This document shows, in pieces, positions 52,493 through 61,400 of a stretch of DNA of 64,000 nt. The notes beneath the pieces were generated by a model. The model saw only the letters and a program-made list of their open reading frames with translations, ran no database searches and was not told where the DNA came from. Source of the stretch: Flectobacillus sp. BAB-3569 (lineage in GTDB: Bacteria > Bacteroidota > Bacteroidia > Cytophagales > Spirosomataceae). The stretch is taken from NCBI RefSeq assembly GCF_002270355.1, contig NZ_NJFZ01000004.1, positions 1 to 64,000 of the forward strand, written 5' to 3'. The stretch's first letter is position 1; each line of letters starts with the position of its first letter. The position numbers and the translations under genes were made by a program.

Positions 52493-52990
52493 ATGACACG
52501 TTATGAGTTCTTAAAATCAATGGGCTTTCAGGGAGGCGCATTAATGACATTGCTTGCCTCTTGCCAGTCAAACAATGACCCAACGCCTACTACTACCACG
52601 AGTTCTAGTTCATCATCAAGTAGTAGTTCGGGGAGCACTTCTGGGTCTACTTCCGGGTCAGGCACTTCGTCTGGTTCTTCTTCTGGCTCAACTCTTTTAG
52701 CGTCTGTAGACTAAACTGCCACTGCAAATGCGGCTTTAAAAAACAGTGGGGGCTATATTATTGTCAACAGTATTGTTGTAGCACGTACTGCTCAAAATAC
52801 TTATGTGGCAGCTACGCAAACTTGTAGCCATGAGCCAAAGAAAAAAGTAACCTTCGTGAACGGTGAATTTTTCTGTTCAGAACATGGCGCTAGATACAGT
52901 ACAACAGGTGTGGGACTTAATAGTTATGGAGCCAAAGGTTTAGCAGTATATACAGTGACCGTCAACGGTAATACATTAGAAATTTCATAA
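52493..52990 (+). pseudogene. Rieske-type lipoprotein with in-frame stop codon
   Basis: The frame starts MTRYEFLKSMGFQGGALMT with lipobox Cys in LLASCQS. It runs into a Ser/Thr/Gly-only linker of about 38 residues and then hits TAA at 52712-52714. The same frame continues to a Rieske domain (TCSHEPKKKV and FFCSEHGARYS) ending at 52990. The intact paralogue at 53312-53725 aligns on both sides of the stop. A single change TTA to TAA would explain it; unlike the window's frameshifts, this is not a homopolymer problem. The gene may be decaying, with the second copy functional. Confidence 0.85.
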
Positions 52991-53029
52991 GATTACACAT
53001 AAGCATCAATAATCGTGCAGAATAAGATT

Positions 53030-53265
53030 TAAGTTATGTGCCTAGGCACTGGGCAACAGGCATAGAGTGTTAAAATGTTTTTAATAACCACAGACATGCT
53101 TTTTTCCAAAGCTCACCGCCGAGAGCCCTTACCTGAAAGCACAATCTTAAATTTTAGCTTTCGGATTTCAGCTTTGGGCATTCGGCAAAACATATTTATC
53201 GTTGCTAAAAAACAAATTTTCACTCTTTGCCTTATGCCTGTTGCCTAAAACACAAAACTCCGAAT
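53030..53265. repeat. Pair of dispersed repeats in inverted orientation
   Basis: One copy reads forward from about 53030 to 53145 (AGGCACTGGGCAACAGGCAT...GAGTGTTAAAATG). A second reads in reverse from 53265 to 53155 (AGGCAACAGGCATAAGGC...TTTTGCCGAATGCCC). Together they form a roughly 235-bp imperfect inverted repeat between the two Rieske genes. They align with the copy at 41881-41985. No gene is seen in this gap. Confidence 0.75.
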
Positions 53266-53311
53266 CCAGCTCTCACAATTCAAATAAGTCCATTTACTAA
53301 CCATCTTAACA

Positions 53312-53725
53312 ATGACACGATACGAATTCTTAAAAAACGCAGGGTTTGGCGGAGCCGCCCTAATGACTCTTCTTACAGCATGCAGTAAAAGCTCAGATTT
53401 ATCTCCTATTGCCACCCCTGGAAGTGTAGATTTTACCCTTGATTTAACAGCGTCCACAAATGCTACCCTAAAAAATAGCGGCGGATATATCATCAATAGC
53501 AATGTGGTAGTAGCACGTACTTCACAAGGTACCTATGTGGCAGGTTCACACATTTGTTCACATGAAGCAAGAACAAAAGTGGTATTTCTAAACAATGAAT
53601 TTTATTGTTCAGAACATGGAGCTCGCTTCACTACAGCAGGGGTTGGACTAAATAGTTATGGAAGTGCAGGATTAAGTGTGTATAAAACCGAACTATCTGG
53701 AAATTCGTTACGTATTTATTCTTAG
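53312..53725 (+). CDS. Rieske [2Fe-2S] lipoprotein
   Basis: Protein of 137 residues with lipoprotein signal (MTRYEFLKNAGFGGAALMT...LLTACSKSS) and a Rieske cluster: C-S-H in HICSHEA and C-S-E-H in FYCSEHGARF. It should hold a 2Fe-2S centre outside the cytoplasmic membrane and carry electrons. The linker is short compared with the Ser-rich one of the upstream copy. It lies just before a thioredoxin/ApbE/DUF4266/DUF3570 cluster and probably belongs to the same redox function. Confidence 0.9.
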   Translation: MTRYEFLKNAGFGGAALMTLLTACSKSSDLSPIATPGSVDFTLDLTASTNATLKNSGGYIINSNVVVARTSQGTYVAGSHICSHEARTKVVFLNNEFYCSEHGARFTTAGVGLNSYGSAGLSVYKTELSGNSLRIYS

Positions 53726-53791
53726 AATAAAATAGTAATGTCAACGTCAATGACTGCGTTTTAGAATAAAGTCATTTTAACTCACAAAAAG

Positions 53792-54229
53792 ATGAAAATA
53801 CTAAGTGCTTTTGTCCTTTCCTTTCTTTTGAGCTTAGCTCCCGAATGGAAAACTGACTTTGCTTCTGCCAAACAAGAAGCTACGCAATCACACAAGTATA
53901 TTTTACTGAACTTTTCTGGTTCAGATTGGTGTGTGCCTTGTATTAGATTGAAAAAAGATGTTTTTGAAACAGGTACTTTTCAAAACTTTGCTACCGAAAA
54001 GCTGATATTAGTTCGTGCTGATTTTCCTCGATTATCAAAAAACAAATTGAGCCCAAAGCAAACCGAACATAATGAGGCTTTAGCAGACAAATATAATCCT
54101 GAAGGTAAATTCCCTTATACCTTATTGATTGATGCCAATGGTAAAGTCATAAAAACATGGGATGGCTATACCAACACGTCACCAGAAGAATTTATCGCTC
54201 AAATTAACAAGATTACGAATGCCCAATAG
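53792..54229 (+). CDS. Exported thioredoxin-fold protein
   Basis: Protein of 145 residues with a short signal peptide (MKILSAFVLSFLLSLA). The thioredoxin fold has the redox pair C-V-P-C in FSGSDWCVPCIRLK and cis-Pro in GKFPYTLLIDANGKV. This is the first gene of the ApbE-DUF4266-DUF3570 unit, and its stop overlaps the region of the apbE start. It probably reduces or isomerises disulfides in the exported proteins of the cluster. Confidence 0.9.
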   Translation: MKILSAFVLSFLLSLAPEWKTDFASAKQEATQSHKYILLNFSGSDWCVPCIRLKKDVFETGTFQNFATEKLILVRADFPRLSKNKLSPKQTEHNEALADKYNPEGKFPYTLLIDANGKVIKTWDGYTNTSPEEFIAQINKITNAQ

Positions 54230-54230
54230 C

Positions 54231-55162
54231 ATGAGCCACGTCGAAGTACATAAGCAGGGACATCGATTGATGGGTAATTATTTTGAAATTAGCGTAGTCA
54301 GCGATAATGCTGACTACGCTAATCGTTGTATCGATCAGGCCGTAGAAGAAATCAAACGTATTGAACGACTTTTGACTACCTTCAACGACCAAAGTCAAAC
54401 CAATCAAGTGAATGCAATGGCAGGAATTGCGCCTGTTGAAGTGGACGCAGAAATGTTTGATTTGATTGCTCGTGCACAACGCATATCAGCACTGACACAA
54501 GGTGCATTTGATATTACTTATGGATCGATTGACAAAAGCTTATGGAATTTTGATACCAACATGACCGCTTTGCCAAGTAAAGAGATCGCCTTGGAGTCTG
54601 TTCGATTGATAAATTATCAGCATGTTATCCTGAATCCAGAACGTCGCACGGTTTTTTTAAAAGAAAAGGGTATGCGTATTGGATTTGGTGGTATCGGAAA
54701 AGGTTATGCCGCAGAGAAGGCCAAACAGTTGCTAAAATCGTTAGGTATACAAAGTGGCATTGTCAACGCCGCTGGTGACCTTACTACTTGGGGCAATCAG
54801 CCCAATGGAAAACCTTGGACCATTGGCATTGCCAATCCACAAGCTGGCGAAAGTCCTTTTTCATACTTGTCCATTAGCGATGTGGCTGTGGCTACATCGG
54901 GAAATTATGAAAAATATGTGATGATTGATGGAAAAAATATTCCCATACCATCGACCCACAAACAGGCTTACCAGTATCAGGCATACAAAGCGTAACCATT
55001 ATAAGTCCCAATGCAGAGCTATCTGATGCTATGGCAACTCCCGTGATGGTCATGGGTATCAGAGTCGGACTAGATTTAATCAATCAAATGCGACAGATAG
55101 CTTGTATTATTATTGATGACCAAAACAAAATTTATACCTCACGGAATATTAACATAAAGTAG
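54231..55162 (+). pseudogene. apbE: FAD:protein FMN transferase (ApbE-like), frameshifted
   Basis: Seen: GNYFEISVV at the N-terminus, the active GGIGKGYAAEKAKQLLKSLG region, VNAAGDLTTWG, and the C-terminal DAMATPVMVMG. ApbE transfers FMN from FAD to a Thr/Ser of target proteins. The frame breaks at CCC 54942-54944. Adding one C gives NIPHTIDPQTGLPVSGIQS, the normal HxIDPxTG active-site motif, and a 310-residue protein ending at TAG 55160. As read, the product stops at TAA 54993-54995 without that motif. The start is ATG 54231, or possibly 54219. No clear signal peptide is present, although this family usually acts outside the membrane. Confidence 0.88.
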
Positions 55163-55287
55163 TAGTGTAAGTCCGAAAGTTAATGATGATCAAATCGTAA
55201 AATTATATTTTGTCCGTTTTACAATTTTCAATTTTTCGCATATTGCCAAAGCTTTGTTGATATTTCAAAAACAAATCAACTCTCAGT

Positions 55288-55518
55288 ATGAAGTCAACAC
55301 GTTTTAACAAAAAAATAGCAGCATTGCTATTGATGGGAGGCCTAGCCACAAGTGCTTGCCAAACTGTAAAGCCCTACCAAAAGGCCTATATCAATGATTC
55401 TGACATGGAATTGAGTTCTCGTAAGGTTGTCAAATTTGAACAAAACTTCCAACTGTATCGTGAAGGTGCTTCGGGTGCCAACGGCGGTAAAACAGGCGGC
55501 GGTTGTGGCTGTAACTAG
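55288..55518 (+). CDS. DUF4266 small lipoprotein with Gly-Cys-rich C-terminus
   Basis: Protein of 76 residues. A lipoprotein signal with Cys in LATSACQTVKPYQKAY is followed by the DUF4266 core (INDSDMELSSRKVVKFEQNFQLYREGASG) and the tail NGGKTGGGCGCN. The family recurs next to thioredoxin, ApbE and DUF3570 genes. The C-terminal GGGCGC may bind metal or be modified; no function is established to my knowledge. It starts 125 bp after apbE and 3 bp ahead of the next gene. Confidence 0.88.
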   Translation: MKSTRFNKKIAALLLMGGLATSACQTVKPYQKAYINDSDMELSSRKVVKFEQNFQLYREGASGANGGKTGGGCGCN

Positions 55519-55521
55519 TCT

Positions 55522-55989
55522 ATGATGAGTTGCTTTTTAAGAATACTACTAATTGTCTTTTGTATAGGTCATACGCCTCTACAAGCGCAGAACAAACGAG
55601 CAAAATTTTCGGTATCTACCACCAAAAAATACCCGAAAAAAGGCGAGACAATTCAACTTGTACTCGAAGCACAGATTTTCCCCAATTGGAAATTATATGC
55701 TAGCGAGCCACAGGTTGTCCCAGGGCCTAAACCTGCTCATTTGGTGATTCAGCCTCATGCCAGTTTTAAACTTGTTGGAGAGCTAAAATCTATTAATCCT
55801 CACAAAGAGAGAGACCCATACTGGAAAGGACAAGTAGTATATTTTGAGAAAAAAGCACGATTTACGCAAGCCATTCAAATTCTCGAATCAAATACTCAAA
55901 TCTCAGGCAAAATCATTTACCAATTGTGTACGACCAACAATAGCTCTTGTGTCCAATACCAAGACTCTTTCCAGGTTCTGTTACACTAA
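55522..55989 (+). CDS. DsbD N-terminal-domain-like exported protein
   Basis: Protein of 155 residues with a signal peptide (LLIVFCIGHTPLQAQ). An immunoglobulin-like beta domain resembles the N-terminal domain of DsbD: FPNWKLYASEPQVVPGPKPAH, then YQLCTTNNSSCVQYQDSF with the Cys pair near the C-terminus. In DsbD this domain takes electrons from a thioredoxin-like domain; here the thioredoxin is the separate protein at 53792. Two ATG codons (55522, 55525) could start it. Confidence 0.8.
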   Translation: MMSCFLRILLIVFCIGHTPLQAQNKRAKFSVSTTKKYPKKGETIQLVLEAQIFPNWKLYASEPQVVPGPKPAHLVIQPHASFKLVGELKSINPHKERDPYWKGQVVYFEKKARFTQAIQILESNTQISGKIIYQLCTTNNSSCVQYQDSFQVLLH

Positions 55990-56001
55990 ATTCATTGAAA
56001 T

Positions 56002-57234
56002 ATGAAAAAGCTTACACTGGCGATAGGTTTATATATGGGTGTACTTATTAGTGCATCTGCTCAAAAAACGGCTGATACTAGCAATTACCAAAGCCGTAAG
56101 TTAAAAGTAGAAGAAATTAATATCGTGTCTAGTTATTATCATCAAGATGGTAACAACTCGGCTGTAACGGGCGGTATTGGTACCGAAAAACTAACCGACT
56201 TTGGTAACACTTTTGATATTCGTTTCTCGAAATGGGATAGCAAAGCTCGTCAGCATTTTTTCACTTTTGAATTAGGTGTAGATGCTTACTCGTCGGCATC
56301 TTCAGATAAAATCGACCCTTTTACAGTATCTTCTGCCTCAATGACTGACCAGCGTATTTATCCGTCGTTGGCTTGGAGTGTGAATAATGCCAAAAAAGGA
56401 ACAACCTTCGGAGCAGTAGCCTCTTATTCGACCGAATACGACTACCAATCGTATGGAACAGGACTAAATTTTTCAAAAACATCTAAAGACGGGAATCGCG
56501 AGTTTAGTGCCAAAGTCAACGCATTCTTTGATACGTGGAAAGTAATTTTACCTTCCGAACTTCGTACAATTTACCGTCCAGATGGCACTTTTTATTTCTA
56601 TGGATCAGGTGGCGAAAATGACCCATATCCAGTTGACTATAAACCTCGTAACTCTTACAGTTCCTCATTCTCTTTGGCACAAGTTATCAATAAAAGAATG
56701 CAAGTGTTACTAACGGTTGACCCAGCATATCAAGCAGGTTTGTTGGCTACCAAATACCAACGTGTGTATTTTACTGACGGAACCGTAAAGTCAGAAGAGC
56801 TTCCTGATACCCGTGTCAAATTACCTATTGGTGCTCGTTTGAATTACTTTGCAGGAAACAAAGTCGTAATCCGTACATTCTATCGTTATTATCAAGACGA
56901 CTGGGGCGTAAAGGCTCATACATTTGAATTGGAAACTCCAATCAAAATGACGCCATTCTTAACCCTAAGTCCATACTATCGTTATTATACGCAAACCGCT
57001 GCGGACTACTTTGCCGCTTATGGTTCGCATAAGTTGAGTGACAAATATTATACAAGTGACTACGATTTGTCAAAACTTAATAGCAATATGGTAGGAACAG
57101 GTATTCGTATTATGCCTCCTCATGGTGTATTTGGTATCCAAAGCTGGGCTTCGCTTGAGCTTCGCTACGGACATTATATGCGCTCAAATGGCTTGACCTC
57201 AAATACCATTACCCTCTACGCAAAATTCAAGTAA
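56002..57234 (+). CDS. DUF3570 exported barrel-like protein
   Basis: Protein of 410 residues with a signal peptide (MKKLTLAIGLYMGVLISASAQ). The DUF3570 hallmark is DGNNSAVTGGIGTEKLTD near residue 50. The body is rich in beta strands ending with an aromatic/basic terminus (NTITLYAKFK), so it is probably an outer-membrane barrel. It closes the thioredoxin-ApbE-DUF4266 unit, 12 bp after the DsbD-N-like gene. The function is unknown; a substrate of FMN attachment or an electron-transfer pore are open ideas. Confidence 0.9.
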   Translation: MKKLTLAIGLYMGVLISASAQKTADTSNYQSRKLKVEEINIVSSYYHQDGNNSAVTGGIGTEKLTDFGNTFDIRFSKWDSKARQHFFTFELGVDAYSSASSDKIDPFTVSSASMTDQRIYPSLAWSVNNAKKGTTFGAVASYSTEYDYQSYGTGLNFSKTSKDGNREFSAKVNAFFDTWKVILPSELRTIYRPDGTFYFYGSGGENDPYPVDYKPRNSYSSSFSLAQVINKRMQVLLTVDPAYQAGLLATKYQRVYFTDGTVKSEELPDTRVKLPIGARLNYFAGNKVVIRTFYRYYQDDWGVKAHTFELETPIKMTPFLTLSPYYRYYTQTAADYFAAYGSHKLSDKYYTSDYDLSKLNSNMVGTGIRIMPPHGVFGIQSWASLELRYGHYMRSNGLTSNTITLYAKFK

Positions 57235-57343
57235 CAACGAAGGATTTTATTCAATTTCAGATTGGGGATTTTTGATTTCGGACATGAAGTAAAATTTGAT
57301 TATCTATTTACATTCCTAATTCATCACTCATAATTCATCACTA

Positions 57344-57394
57344 AAATTCAGGTTAGGATTTTTTCAAGAAAATTCTGACCTGAAATTTTATTTT
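57344..57394 (+). terminator. Terminator of the DUF3570 unit
   Basis: TTCAGGTTAGGATTTT and AAAATTCTGACCTGAA form a 16-bp stem with two G-U pairs and a short loop, followed by a T-rich tail. It lies 110 bp after the stop. The rest of 57235-57588 is AT-rich without a gene. Confidence 0.7.
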
Positions 57395-57588
57395 GAACCT
57401 TATACTCAATTTCCAGTCTAACTAATGACATTTTAGGGTGACGATTAAAATAATCTGCCGTTAAATTTGTTATAAAGAGGTATATTTTCGATTTTTGGAA
57501 AGGTTTATGTAGGCATTACAAGAAACTGTACTTCAAAAATAAAGGAAGATATATACCGCATTTACAGACATATTAAACAATCAATTTT

Positions 57589-58314
57589 ATGAAAAAGATT
57601 AGCTTTATTTTTGGACTACTTTTTGCACTTATTCTACAGGTCCAAGCTCAAACGGCAGACGAAATTTTTGGCAGATATTATGACGCAACTGGTGGCACAG
57701 AATTGTGGAAAGGTGTTAATAGCTATATCATCAAACAAGCATTTGTAGCAAATGCTCCAACAGATTTTACTCAAGAGACTAAAGTTTCTGTGGCAGGTCA
57801 GGGTATCTTAAAAACTAAGACTATCCTAAAAAGAGCCTTTATTTATGGCGCCAATCCGACAGAAGCTTATTTTAGAGTGCCAACAGGTAGTCTTGACAAA
57901 AATGTTGTTTATGAAACAAAAGACCTTAGCGACAAAGACAAAGCTGGTCTCAAACGTGAAATGACTGACGGTTTGTTGCCTTTTATCGACTATGCTAAAA
58001 AAGGCTATATTGCCACTTATGTAGGTTTGAAAGCAGACAACGGAAAGCCTGTTCATCAGATTGAATTATCAGGTAAAGATGTAAAATACAACTTGTTTTT
58101 TGACGCTACGACTTATCTTCTTGCAAAGTTGAAAACTAACTTGGCGTCAGGCGAAGAAATCACACAGGAGTTTACTACTTATACAAAAACTCCGTATGGC
58201 ATTAGCTATCCAAGTGCCTCAACTTACTACAGCAGCGTTGAAAAACGTAATACTAAAGTAACAACCACGGTGACATTCAATGATAAAATTGAAGCCAGCG
58301 TATTTAAAAAATAG
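57589..58314 (+). CDS. Exported LolA-like/outer-membrane lipoprotein-sorting-type protein
   Basis: Protein of 241 residues with a signal peptide (MKKISFIFGLLFALILQVQAQ). It contains ATGGTELWKGVNSYIIKQAFV and a series of antiparallel strands (YNLFFDATTYLLAKLKT), the layout of LolA/LolB-fold proteins of Bacteroidota. A lipid- or lipoprotein-binding role is possible. It has a very strong terminator just after it and is separate from tamB. Confidence 0.6.
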   Translation: MKKISFIFGLLFALILQVQAQTADEIFGRYYDATGGTELWKGVNSYIIKQAFVANAPTDFTQETKVSVAGQGILKTKTILKRAFIYGANPTEAYFRVPTGSLDKNVVYETKDLSDKDKAGLKREMTDGLLPFIDYAKKGYIATYVGLKADNGKPVHQIELSGKDVKYNLFFDATTYLLAKLKTNLASGEEITQEFTTYTKTPYGISYPSASTYYSSVEKRNTKVTTTVTFNDKIEASVFKK

Positions 58315-58353
58315 TTGTAATAACCTTACAACCCAAAGTGCTTTTTGATAGAT

Positions 58354-58413
58354 AACATTATGAGTAGTTCTTTTATGATTTTGAGTCATAAAACACTACT
58401 CATAATGTTTTTT
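58354..58413 (+). terminator. Strong terminator between the LolA-like gene and tamB
   Basis: A 15-bp perfect stem, AACATTATGAGTAGT and its complement, contains an inner TTTTATGA/TCATAAAA stem and is followed by T6. It makes the region upstream of tamB untranslated, which settles the tamB start at 58423. Confidence 0.92.
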
Positions 58414-58422
58414 ACCCTACTT

Positions 58423-61400
58423 ATGAAGTCATATATCCGCATCATACTATTTTCAATTGCTATCATCTTCCTATTCATTATAGGGGCTTTTGTCTATTTG
58501 CAAACACCAAGTGGCCAAGCACTAGTTACTACGGAAGTGACGAAATTCTTAGAAAACAAATTTGGCTCGAAAGTATCAGCCAAACGTATTGCCTATCATA
58601 TCCCCGATTGGATAGAACTTGACGAGGTATTTGTTGCTGATCATAAAAAAGATACACTCGTAGCTACCCACAAACTGTATGTTGACTTAGATATGTTTGC
58701 TTTGCTCAAAAGCAAGGTAGCCATCAATAAAGTGGAACTAGAAGGTATTCGTGCCAAAATCAAAAGGACTTTACCTGATACTACCTTCAATTTTGACCAT
58801 ATTGTAAAAGCTTTTGCCTCTCCTAATACGACCCCTGCCAAAAATGATACAACCCCAAGTAGTTTGTTGATGAACATTGGTAAGGTAAGTCTAAAAGATA
58901 TTCATGTTACTTATCTGGATAATGTCATCGGTACTGATGCCGATGTAGCATTCAAATCGTTTGAAACGACTTTCAAAAAAATTGACCTTAACTCATCTAC
59001 TTATCAACTGGCAAATGCGAAGCTCAATGGAGCAAATTTGCAGCTAAAAACCTATCCAGCATTAAAAGTATCACCTCCAGATACAAATTCAAGTCCTGTA
59101 AATTTTGGTTTTAAAAAAATTAATCTCGATGATATCACTTTTGATATTAGCGACCAAGTAGGTGGACTTTCAAGTAAAGGTCGCATTGCCAAAGCTAGTG
59201 CCGAGGCTGACAAATTTTCGATGGCAGAGCAACTGATGCATCTCAAAACCTTTTACCTCGACAATTCATCCGTTAAAGTAAGTATCAAACCAACGCCAAA
59301 ATCTTCACAAAAGCCTCTCCCTGCTCCTACTGTAGCACAGTCTAAAACACCAGAAAAAGGCTGGACATTTGGGGTGCAAAAGATTTTGATGAAAAACAAT
59401 ACCATTACTTATGATGATTTTGGAAAACCTCGTCAAAGTAAAGGTTTAGACCCTGCACATATCGGCATTACGCCCTTGAATATAGAAGCCGAAAGAATTC
59501 AATACTCTCCTAAAGGGGTAACAGGCTGGCTTCAAAACATTTCGATGAAGGAAAAAAGTGGTTTTGTTTTACAAAAACTTCAAACCGACTTCGCTTATAC
59601 AGACAAAAAAGCATTCCTTAAAAAACTTACTATTCAGACACCCAAAAGTATTATTAGTGATGAGGTAAGTTTAAGTTATAACTCACTCGACCAACTAAGT
59701 AAAAATATTGGAGCCACAAGAGTTGTAGTCAACCTCAAAGATAGCAAACTAGCTTTTTCTGACATACTCTTACTTGCGCCACAGCTAGCGCAAACGCCTC
59801 CTCTCGCAGGAAATAGTCAGGAGATATTGCGTTTTAAAGGCAAAGCCACAGGTACTATCAACAATTTGAGCATCGCAGGATTGACCATTCAAGGATTTGA
59901 CCATAGCAAAATTCAGTTGCATGGCAATATCGTTGGCTTACCTTCTGTTGAAAAAACAAGTGTAAAAGTCGGTATCGATGAAGTATCAGTGACTAAGAGC
60001 GATATTCAGAAAATCGTACCAAAAGAAATGCTTCCTGCGACTATTGAACTGCCCGAAACGATTGTGTTGAAAGGGACAATCGGAGGTAAAGTCAACAATC
60101 TGAATGTAAATACACAATTGATTTCTGATCTGGGCAAAGCACAATTTAAAGGCACACTTGTCAATATTACCGTCCCGAACAAACAGCAATACGACGGTCA
60201 GTTATCACTCAACGAGTTTGATTTGGGCAAATTACTCAAACAGCCAGAGCAATATGGCAAAATGACCTTAGTAACGGATTTTCATGGTAAAGGAACAAAT
60301 CCTAAAACTATGGATGCCGAAATAAAAGGCAAAATAGAACAAGCAGTTTTCAAGGGATATGACTATAAAGATTTGCAATTTGCCACCACGATTCGTAATC
60401 AGGAAGCGCAGATTAATGCTCTTTTTGAAGACCCAAATGCAAATTTCAATCTACAAGCAAAAGCTAATCTCGCGAATGAATATCCTGCTATTCAAGGTAC
60501 TTTAGCCATTAAACAGCTCAAGCTCAAAAATCTTCACCTTTACCCCGATGACATTGCTATCAAAGGACAAGTAAAAATGAACTTAACCAATACTAATCCT
60601 GCCAAGCTCAATGGAAGCATCGCGATTGATGAAGCCGCGGTAACGCAAGATGGTAAGCCTATTCCTTTGGACGATATTAAGATTTTGGCACAAAATAATA
60701 ACGAGCGTAACGCTTTCAGTATTCAAGCGCCATTTCTCAAAGCCCAAATGTTTGGTCAATTTAATTATGTCCAGTTAGCCGACATTATCATTTCGGATAT
60801 TAATCGTCATTTCAGAATCCCGAATCAAAATCCGAAACTTATCACCGAGCCTTACGATATCACCATCAAAGCCAAAGCGATTGGGCACCCTGCCATTAAA
60901 GCATTTGTACCAGCTTTGACAAGATTAGATTCCACCACTTTCAATGCAACACTAAGCAACGAAGCTGGTCATACCATGCAAATGGATTTGAAAATACCTT
61001 TTGTTGAATACGATACCATTCGTGTGCAACAAATAGCGTTTGGCATGCGCTCTGATTCGAGTAAAATTACTTACCAAACGAGTCTAGAAAAATTGAGCTT
61101 TAATGCTTTCCAAATGCTTAAAACCAAGCTTGATGGACAAGTAAACGACGATATAGCAAAATTCAACCTTGTTTTATTAGATTCTCTTCAGAAAGAGCAT
61201 CACCGAGTAGCAGGTCAAGTCGCCAACTTTTCAGACCAATTCAGAATCAATCTTTTGCCTGATGGGTTAAAACTCAATTATGAGCCATGGAAAGTTGCAG
61301 AAAATGGGTTCTTACAATACGGTCAGGCGGGATTGATTGTGAGTAATTTTTCTTTACAAAACCAAGAACAATTACTTCAGATTCATACCCCAGAAATGGC

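Noticed and set aside
58345-58422. 26-codon N-terminal extension of TamB
   Set aside because: These codons lie inside a perfect terminator hairpin with T6, and a normal membrane-anchor start follows at 58423.
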